Source: Endozoicomonadaceae bacterium (GTDB lineage: Bacteria > Pseudomonadota > Gammaproteobacteria > Pseudomonadales > Endozoicomonadaceae). From it: DNA of 13,329 nt. The position numbers and the translations under genes were made by a program. Shown here piece by piece: positions 8,554 to 13,329 of this stretch. The stretch's first letter is position 1. Every line of letters begins with the position of its first letter. The notes beneath the pieces are model-generated. The model saw only the letters and a program-made list of their open reading frames with translations. It did no database searches and was not told the origin of the DNA. The DNA is taken from assembly GCA_023146365.1 (NCBI GenBank), contig JAGLCE010000157.1, positions 1 to 13,329 on the forward strand, given 5' to 3'.

Positions 8554-8581
8554 GATGACCATTGACCATTGACCATTGACT
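8554..8581. repeat. Heptamer tandem repeat, four copies
   Basis: Units GATGACC, ATTGACC, ATTGACC, ATTGACT in direct succession. This is a simple repeat in non-coding DNA and may vary in copy number by slippage. No function is evident. Confidence 0.7.
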
Positions 8582-8663
8582 ACTCTTCGCCACTCTGTGA
8601 GTGATCAATATTCACGGTTCCAGGATTGGAAAGTAATGTGAACAGAGGTACGACGGACAATCT

Positions 8664-8715
8664 GGTTATCACCGTTACACAATCAAATATTTTAACCGTT
8701 TCGTTAGTGATAACC
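8664..8715. promoter_or_regulatory. 9-base perfect inverted repeat before the zinc-finger gene
   Basis: GGTTATCAC (8664-8672) is the exact reverse complement of GTGATAACC (8707-8715), with 34 bases between the arms. The right arm ends 38 bases before the first candidate ATG (8754) and 68 before the second (8784). The long loop argues against a terminator; two operator half-sites around a promoter are more plausible. GTTATCACC occurs again at 11101-11109, over the possible -10 box of the anion-transporter gene, which may be chance. Confidence 0.4.
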
Positions 8716-8753
8716 GATGCATTATTTCTTATTCTTTTTCTTTAAAACATCAG

Positions 8754-9596
8754 ATGATGGGCTGTGGGGGAATATTTAAAGTGATGAATGCTAGCTATGT
8801 ATCCAGCAGTATATCAACGTTAACTGTCAGCGCACCTATTGATTCTGACAATCGATCAAATCTGGAGATTCAAAACACGGCAATCAGTTGCGACAATTTA
8901 CACATCCTCGCCGATGTTGCGAGTGAAGAGTCTTTACGGTTGCAGAGTGGTAAAGTTGCCATCACTGACTTCCAAATCAGTAGCAAGGCTATCGCTGATA
9001 GATCAAGTAGCCTTCTCCATCAGAGATCAGATGTTGTCAATTCTTCTGACACTAATGAAAGTAAGACAAAAAACAAGGTACTCTCATTAACTCAAGCAGT
9101 CGGACGAGAACAAGCAGGAAGTGATCTTGAACGGCGTAGTAATAGTCCGATTTATATCGACAAAATGACGGATAAGCGGCAGGGGCAATATTTTATTACA
9201 ACAAAACAGCCTCAAAACACCCACACTGGGGTGAAAATCGGCGACAGTGTCTCAACTAAATACAGCGTTATAGACCAGGAGAACAAGAACTATTTATGTG
9301 ATACCTGTGGCGTGAAATTTAAAGATCGAAGCAACCTATTTAGACACATGATAGTACATCAGCCAATCCACTTGAGAAATAAACCCCATGTCTGCGTCAC
9401 TTGTGGTAATGCCTTCGACAGAAAAGACAGCCTCCGGCAACACATGGTAGTCCACGTTAAGAATAAACCCTATGTCTGCGTCACTTGTGGTAAGTGCTTC
9501 GGCAGAAAAAGCGTCCTCATTCGACACGATAAAATTCACACTAGGGATAAACCCTATCAAACGCAGACTCACAGTCCACATGACAGTCCACATTAA
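8754..9596 (+). CDS. Three-finger Krüppel-type C2H2 zinc-finger protein (eukaryote-like), candidate nucleomodulin
   Basis: A 280-residue protein. Residues 12 to about 175 are Ser/Thr/Asn-rich with no recognised domain. Residues 182-262 hold three perfect Cys-x2-Cys-x12-His-x3-His fingers: C182/C185/H198/H202, C214/C217/H230/H234 and C242/C245/H258/H262, each with the conserved Phe and Leu of the hydrophobic core. Linkers 'VKNKPYV' and 'TRDKPYQ' resemble the animal TGEKPY linker; the linker after finger 1 is four residues longer. Such fingers bind DNA in eukaryotes. Bacterial relatives of the Ros/MucR type have a single finger with different spacing, so this is not one of them. The longest frame is given, but nothing like a ribosome site precedes 8754. 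ATG 8784 (MNASYVSS), 12 bases after GGGGGA (8766-8771), may be the true start. The gene converges on the anion-transporter gene with 31 bases between stops. Domain call firm; nuclear targeting inferred. Confidence 0.88.
   Translation: MMGCGGIFKVMNASYVSSSISTLTVSAPIDSDNRSNLEIQNTAISCDNLHILADVASEESLRLQSGKVAITDFQISSKAIADRSSSLLHQRSDVVNSSDTNESKTKNKVLSLTQAVGREQAGSDLERRSNSPIYIDKMTDKRQGQYFITTKQPQNTHTGVKIGDSVSTKYSVIDQENKNYLCDTCGVKFKDRSNLFRHMIVHQPIHLRNKPHVCVTCGNAFDRKDSLRQHMVVHVKNKPYVCVTCGKCFGRKSVLIRHDKIHTRDKPYQTQTHSPHDSPH
9378..9548 (+). repeat. Tandem zinc-finger repeat units, 84-base period, third unit cut short
   Basis: Bases 9378-9409 (finger 2 linker and first Cys pair) and 9462-9493 (finger 3) match at 31 of 32 positions, exactly 84 bases (28 codons) apart. 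One period further on, at 9546, the linker codons for 'DKPY' appear again, but no Cys-x2-Cys follows and the frame stops 16 codons later. This is what a recent duplication and a cut-off fourth unit would leave. Confidence 0.75.
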
Positions 9597-9627
9597 GTGA
9601 TCCCATTGATTTATGTAGTCTGCATCA

Positions 9628-11034
9628 TTATAAAATTATAAATCCAAGTAAAACTAAGGCGCTTAAGTAGATAACTCCAAATACTAATCCAAGCTTCCAC
9701 CATGTTGCTTGAGATATATACCCTGCACCATACCAAATAGGCGATGGACCTGTTGCGTAGGGTGTTATTATTCCCATGATGCCAAGAGTACCTACCAGTA
9801 ACAAAGAGAATGATGGCATCATCTCTTCTGGAATTAAATTAGCAGCGACGGTTAAAAACAACGGTAACAGTGCAACAACATGCGCTGTAACACTTGCAAA
9901 TAAATAATGAAACAAAAAGAATAAAATAACAAGCAGTATAGCAATAGTTGCTGGCGGCAGTCCTAATAAGTTTTCAGAGATAAGTGTAGCTGCCCAATAT
10001 AAAAAACCGACTTTTTTTAGTCCTCCAGCCATAGCAACCAGTGTGGCGAACCAGATCAGTATGTTTAATGCAGCTTTATTAGAAATAACATCGTCCCATG
10101 TAATGACATCAGTTAATATTAAAAGACATAGTATAGTGAGTGCAGCAGTTGTACTATTAACGCCAATTTGATTGCCAAAGATCCACATGAAAAGTGCCAA
10201 AGTAGCAAGGCCTAACATGGTTATTTCTTTTTTAGAGATTGAACCGATCTTATTTAGCTCTGATGCTGCCCAAACCGGAGCTTCCGGAAAGTTTTTTTGC
10301 TCAGGTGGATAAACTATATATGTTATAAATGGAACCGCTAAGAAAAGGGGAACCATAACTAAAGCCAGGGTGGTAAACCATTCTCCCCATGAGATCACAA
10401 TTTTTGCATTCTCTTCAACTAGCGATACCGCCAGTAAGTTAGGAGCAAGAGCAGTTAAGAACATAGAGCTTGTAACACACGTTGTGGCAATAGCTACCCA
10501 AGAGATGTAAGCCCCAATTTTTTTAGGTTCATTTTCTGGCGTAGAGTTAAACATCTGTGGAATATTGATAGCTATAGGAAAGATTGTTCCTGCACTTCTA
10601 GCAGTATTTGAAGGCATGAAAGGTGATAGAATACCATCTGCAAGTGCTACGGCATAACCAAGACCCAGTGACGTTTTACCAAGGGATTTTACAAGAAGAA
10701 GTGATATTCTTTTTCCTAAACCACTCTTTTTGTAACCTAGAGCGAACATAAAGGCTGTGAAAATCAACCAAATAACACTATTGGAGAAGCCGCTTAGCGC
10801 CCAAGAGATACTCTCTTTAGGGTTATCAGTGACGAGTCCAAACGTTGCTGAAAATGAAACTCCAATTAAACCGATGAGTGCAGCTGGAATGGGTTCTAGT
10901 ATCAAGGCAATGATGACGCCTATAAAAACAGCAACAAAGTATTGAGCATTTGTGTCTAAACCCTCTGGAGTTGGTAAAATTGCTATCATAGCAGCTAGTA
11001 AAATTGGGGTTATTTTTTTTACTATATGATTCAT
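9628..11034 (-). CDS. DASS/SLC13-family di-/tricarboxylate anion transporter (CitT/TtdT-like)
   Basis: A 468-residue inner-membrane protein that moves organic dianions such as malate, 2-oxoglutarate, succinate or citrate by exchange or Na+ symport. The sequence is hydrophobic throughout and follows E. coli CitT closely as I recall it: 'GFSNSVIWLIFTAFMFALGY', 'SGLGKRI', 'PFMPSNTARSAGTIFP' (first substrate/Na+ motif, SNT at 142-144), 'HYLFAS(V)TAH' and 'GIMGIITPYATGP' (second motif region, 424-430). Length is near the usual 470-490. Start chosen at the ATG ending at 11034: AGAGGA lies 5 bases upstream. The frame also extends to a TTG at 11058, without a ribosome site. The nearest upstream gene on the same strand (WD40-like) is 191 bases away, so it probably has its own promoter. 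Exact substrate and mechanism cannot be read from the sequence. Confidence 0.93.
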   Translation of the reverse strand: MNHIVKKITPILLAAMIAILPTPEGLDTNAQYFVAVFIGVIIALILEPIPAALIGLIGVSFSATFGLVTDNPKESISWALSGFSNSVIWLIFTAFMFALGYKKSGLGKRISLLLVKSLGKTSLGLGYAVALADGILSPFMPSNTARSAGTIFPIAINIPQMFNSTPENEPKKIGAYISWVAIATTCVTSSMFLTALAPNLLAVSLVEENAKIVISWGEWFTTLALVMVPLFLAVPFITYIVYPPEQKNFPEAPVWAASELNKIGSISKKEITMLGLATLALFMWIFGNQIGVNSTTAALTILCLLILTDVITWDDVISNKAALNILIWFATLVAMAGGLKKVGFLYWAATLISENLLGLPPATIAILLVILFFLFHYLFASVTAHVVALLPLFLTVAANLIPEEMMPSFSLLLVGTLGIMGIITPYATGPSPIWYGAGYISQATWWKLGLVFGVIYLSALVLLGFIIL

Positions 11035-11065
11035 AATTATCCTCTGTGGTAAAAACAATGGAAAT

Positions 11066-11222
11066 TAATGGGGTCAGACGCAATTAATTTCGTAGCGTAT
11101 GTTATCACCTTCTAGGCTTTTTACAAACTGTATATTTTCCACATAAATCAATGGGAGTCAGATTTGGTTGGTTTTAGATTATTAACGATAAAAAACTGAT
11201 TTTCGATCCCCATTACCCCCGT
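11066..11222. repeat. Degenerate GGGGTCAG-type repeat elements (REP-like), three copies
   Basis: TAATGGGGTCAGACGCAATT begins at 11066, a variant (AATGGGAGTCAG) begins at 11150, and an inverted variant (GGTAATGGGGATCG on the minus strand) covers about 11205-11219. A fourth variant, CAGTGGGGTCAGGCTTGATT, is at 12765-12784. As I recall, elements around GGGGTCAGAC are widespread between genes in many gammaproteobacteria and are linked to REP-associated tyrosine transposases. No such transposase is in this window. Confidence 0.45.
11099..11126 (-). promoter_or_regulatory. Possible sigma-70-type promoter for the anion transporter
   Basis: On the minus strand, TTGTAA (11126-11121) is followed after 16 bases by TAACAT (11104-11099), 4 of 6 matches to each consensus hexamer. 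It lies 65 bases upstream of the start codon. Both boxes are weak, so this is only the best candidate in the gap. Confidence 0.3.
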
Positions 11223-11225
11223 TGA

Positions 11226-12587
11226 TTATTCACTGCTATCATGCGGTTTTTCATCAGTATTAATTTCTACTACCTGCTTTTTTACCTTAGGAGTGTACGA
11301 CTCCATAGTCATAGTTAGATTTGCAGGCTTGATTCCCCATATGTTTATGGTGGATTCTTTATCATTTATTCCTATAATTTCAGTGGTATTGTGATTAAAA
11401 TAAAGTTGTGTAAATTCTCCTTCAGTCTTAATAGATAATTTCTCTTTCCATGTTATTTCCCCATTCGCTTCTTTAGAAGATCCAAAAACATTAATTATGT
11501 TATTTGTTTCTCCTTTACGTTGATAAGCTGTTTTTGTTAACACATAGTTCGGGTTAAGGCCACAATAGGCAAAAGCATCGTCTCTTGCATCACAAATGTT
11601 ATTACCTGTTATATCAAAAATGTGACTAATAGAGTGATATTTTGTATACTCTTTTCCATCATACTTCCAAAAGTTAAAGGACGCTCTATCGCCGTTAAGT
11701 AGACAGGTTGATACAATATTATTACCACTATTATTCATGGTCATATCGTATACACCAGTGTCCTTGATCTGGGCAATTTTGTTATTATTGCCCCATGGAT
11801 TAATGTTTTGTCGATGACCACTAAAAACAAAGTTCTTTCGAATAGAGATATGCTCTTTCATTGATAGTAAAGCAACGTACTCGTCGTTATTGTAGTTAAA
11901 TGAAGCTCTTGCAAATTTTTCATTATTTACGAAAAAAGATTCTTCAATCCATTTTGAGTTTTCGTATAGATACACATTGACATAAGTGCAAAATATTAAC
12001 ATAATACGGTTTTTATTGTGGCTAAAATTGAAGCTTTCAAGCGCGCCAAGGTCAGGTTGATAGATGCGATGCTCCATCTTAAAAGACTCATCAGCGCACC
12101 GCCAGAATGTGATGCCATTATCACAATCGACTGTTGCAAGATGGGTACCGTCATGATTGAAATCTGCTTTGGTTATAACCACCTGCCGACTATCCATAAT
12201 AGTTCCTACCTCACTCCATTTATTCTCTAAACGTTTCCATATTCCAAATTTGGCTTCATTGGTGGTAGTCACGATATGGCGATCGTCGGGACTTATCCGA
12301 AGAGAGGCCAAGCCATCTTTCTTCAATTTAATGGTATCTATAGTGGATACTTCAAAAGTATGATCATTGTATAATATTCTGGGACTATCGGTAAACAGAG
12401 TCGGTAAGACACTTTCAGGGCAAATCTCGCTGACTGTCTTGTTATCGAAACTGTTTTTTTCTCTGGCTGGTATGGCGGCAGCATCATGTTGTTCATAAAA
12501 GCCGTGTGTTTGTGTACTTAACGCAGTACTTGTTGATTCGTTCATATCCATATATCCATTAAAATAATTAAGCATTGCTTTTAACAT
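11226..12587 (-). CDS. WD40-like seven-repeat beta-propeller protein, candidate effector
   Basis: A 453-residue protein. After a Ser/Thr-rich N-terminus (about 15-80) come seven spaced WD40-like repeats, each a turn such as 'SPDDRHI', 'NHDGTHL', 'SHNKNRI', 'NYNNDEY', 'NNSGNNI', 'NPNYVL' or 'NHNTTEI' followed by a strand often ending in IW, FW or a similar pair. They sit at about 99-119, 144-163, 189-209, 231-251, 285-310, 345-370 and 398-420, the right number for one closed propeller. Such propellers are protein-docking platforms, commonest in eukaryotes. I see no enzymatic domain; an N-terminal F-box could not be recognised. The acidic/Ser C-terminus (DEKPHDSSE) is a tail outside the propeller. 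The longest frame is reported; the ATG at 12545 (MNESTS), 8 bases after a GGAT, may be the real start. Composition is AT-rich, like the other effector candidates. Fold likely; role unknown. Confidence 0.7.
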   Translation of the reverse strand: MLKAMLNYFNGYMDMNESTSTALSTQTHGFYEQHDAAAIPAREKNSFDNKTVSEICPESVLPTLFTDSPRILYNDHTFEVSTIDTIKLKKDGLASLRISPDDRHIVTTTNEAKFGIWKRLENKWSEVGTIMDSRQVVITKADFNHDGTHLATVDCDNGITFWRCADESFKMEHRIYQPDLGALESFNFSHNKNRIMLIFCTYVNVYLYENSKWIEESFFVNNEKFARASFNYNNDEYVALLSMKEHISIRKNFVFSGHRQNINPWGNNNKIAQIKDTGVYDMTMNNSGNNIVSTCLLNGDRASFNFWKYDGKEYTKYHSISHIFDITGNNICDARDDAFAYCGLNPNYVLTKTAYQRKGETNNIINVFGSSKEANGEITWKEKLSIKTEGEFTQLYFNHNTTEIIGINDKESTINIWGIKPANLTMTMESYTPKVKKQVVEINTDEKPHDSSE

Positions 12588-12790
12588 TGCATAGTTGATG
12601 TATCAATTAAACTAGAGTTCTTTAGTTGATCATCTAGAAAGTTGATAAGCTAGAAAAATAAAATCATATAAAATAAATGATTTATGAATAATATATTGAA
12701 TATACGATTGAAACAAGTACTATCCGAATATTGTTATTTTGACAAACAGTTTAGTTGGTTAAATCAGTGGGGTCAGGCTTGATTGCTGAA

Positions 12791-12831
12791 ACATCTAGTA
12801 CATCTAGTACATCTAGTATCTAGTATCTAGT
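12791..12831. repeat. CTAG-containing tandem repeat (9-base and 7-base units)
   Basis: Three exact ACATCTAGT units (12791-12817) are followed by two ATCTAGT units (12818-12831). Every unit contains CTAG, a tetranucleotide normally rare in bacterial genomes. Three more CTAG sites lie nearby, at 12612, 12634 and 12650. Confidence 0.8.
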
Positions 12832-12938
12832 AAAAGGTTACGATGAATTCATTGTAACCTTATAAAATCGTACACGTAAACTGAATAAATAATGGGGAAA
12901 TAAAAATAAGGGATGAACTATATAAATATTGTAGTGTC

Positions 12939-12960
12939 TAATATAATATAATATAATATA
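12939..12960. repeat. Pentamer AT microsatellite
   Basis: TAATA is repeated four times plus two bases. It starts about 118 bases upstream of the right-edge start codon. Copy number could change by strand slippage and alter promoter spacing, but no promoter is established. Confidence 0.8.
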
Positions 12961-13056
12961 TGCGGTGTTTGAGTTTTGTATTGGTTAAATAAAATAACGA
13001 ATTATTTATCGTGTTATATTTATTTAAAACAAATTAAGTATGAGGATGGATTATAT

Positions 13057-13329
13057 ATGAAAATTGTTGGCGATCATGTTCATTGTGGTTTTAGGGCAGC
13101 TTATTCGTATCGTATTGAGAATTTACATGAGCACGAAGCCTACCGATATCATTTTTTAGGACGTTTCGTAGTTGCTGTTAAAGCACTTTTTACTAAGACG
13201 GTAGTCTCTTTAAATGAAATGAGAGAAGCGGGAAAGAGACATGAGGATTGTCATTTTTCCATTTTGTTAAGAAAGATAGATCCAGTAAAAACGAACGGGG
13301 TTCTAGTACAGGCAGATCCAGTACAGGCA
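13057..13329 (+). CDS. Unrecognised protein, 5' part only, entering a DPVQA repeat
   Basis: An open frame of 91 codons runs from ATG 13057 to the window end with no stop; the 3' part is missing. GAGGATGGA (13042-13050) ends 6 bases before the ATG and is a good ribosome site, so the start is well supported. The protein begins MKIVGDHVHCGF, is fairly basic with several His residues, and has a mildly hydrophobic patch 'FLGRFVVAVKALF'. The last codons read V-Q-A-D-P-V-Q-A from a 15-base tandem unit (GATCCAGTACAGGCA), with a divergent earlier copy (GATCCAGTAAAA) at 13278-13289. I recognise no family. Low G+C matches the effector-like genes nearby, and the in-frame repeat suggests a repeat tail of variable length beyond the window. 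Confidence 0.65.
   Translation, partial: MKIVGDHVHCGFRAAYSYRIENLHEHEAYRYHFLGRFVVAVKALFTKTVVSLNEMREAGKRHEDCHFSILLRKIDPVKTNGVLVQADPVQA

Larger units (their letters stand above)
8242..8753. other. Divergent intergenic region, 512 bases, with several short repeats
   Basis: No supportable gene. It separates the start of the peptide-transporter operon (minus) from the start of the zinc-finger gene (plus), so promoters for both should lie here. I cannot pick convincing -35/-10 pairs. It holds a near-palindrome (8311-8329), a 14-base direct repeat (8364-8395), a small hairpin GCCTG-loop-CAGGC (8469-8484), four tandem heptamers (8554-8581) and a 9-base inverted repeat with a 34-base centre (8664-8715). 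The main items are listed separately. Confidence 0.6.
11035..11225 (-). other. Intergenic region between the WD40-like and anion-transporter genes
   Basis: 191 bases with no gene. It contains three degenerate copies of a GGGGTCAG-type element (listed separately), a possible promoter for the transporter, and an AT-only imperfect hairpin around 11188-11206 that might help end the WD40-like transcript but lacks a G+C stem. Confidence 0.5.
12588..13056. other. AT-rich divergent intergenic region with simple repeats
   Basis: About 470 bases between the starts of the WD40-like gene (minus) and the right-edge gene (plus). No open frame looks coding. It holds a GGGGTCAG-type element (12765-12788), a CTAG-rich tandem repeat (12791-12831) and a pentamer AT repeat (12939-12960). 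Promoters for both flanking genes should be here, but the AT-rich background gives many equally weak -10 candidates, so none is called. Confidence 0.55.

Noticed and set aside
9336..9593. Minus-strand frame with an internal protein repeat opposite the zinc fingers
   Set aside because: The repeat is only the antisense reflection of the 84-base finger unit.
8754..9596. Ros/MucR-type bacterial zinc-finger regulator
   Set aside because: Those have one finger with non-classical His spacing inside a larger fold. Here there are three classical fingers with KP-type linkers.
12791..12831. Short regular repeat as a CRISPR array
   Set aside because: Units of 9 and 7 bases have no spacers between them, and no cas gene is present.

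Overview
The window looks like a piece of chromosome from a host-associated gammaproteobacterium. Endozoicomonadaceae or related Oceanospirillales-type symbionts are my best guess, and a Legionella-like intracellular lineage is the main alternative. The guess rests on the mixture seen here: an ordinary Gram-negative peptide ABC transporter operon and a dicarboxylate-type anion transporter sit among AT-rich genes with eukaryote-like or effector-like content (a transglutaminase-like protein, a Krüppel-type C2H2 zinc-finger protein and a WD40-like propeller). No 16S rRNA or other taxonomic marker is present, so the assignment is inference.

Layout. Bases 1-333 hold an unresolved reading-frame tail and an AT-rich leader. 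A plus-strand gene (334-1602) encodes a protein resembling Bacillus Tgl-type spore transglutaminase. A compact four-gene operon on the minus strand (8241 down to 1898) encodes a family 5 peptide-binding lipoprotein, two inner-membrane permeases and a double ATPase, so the complete importer is present. The operon is visibly richer in G+C than its neighbours. A 512-base gap with several short repeats (8242-8753) separates it from a plus-strand gene with three C2H2 zinc fingers (8754-9596). That gene converges on a minus-strand DASS/SLC13 family anion transporter (11034-9628). Upstream of the transporter is a minus-strand gene for a seven-repeat WD40-like protein (12587-11226). The right end (12588-13056) is AT-rich and full of simple repeats, and it leads into an unrecognised plus-strand gene that runs off the window just as a 15-base in-frame tandem repeat begins (13057-13329).

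How the parts may work together (inference). The peptide importer and the dicarboxylate-type transporter fit a cell that lives on host peptides and organic acids. The three AT-rich genes encode proteins with Ser/Thr/Asn-rich, apparently disordered N-termini followed by a eukaryote-like or protein-modifying domain, as expected of secreted effectors. The zinc-finger protein is the most striking: three textbook Cys2-His2 fingers with partly canonical linkers, one pair recently duplicated at DNA level, in an otherwise bacterial context. No secretion apparatus lies in the window, so export is untested.
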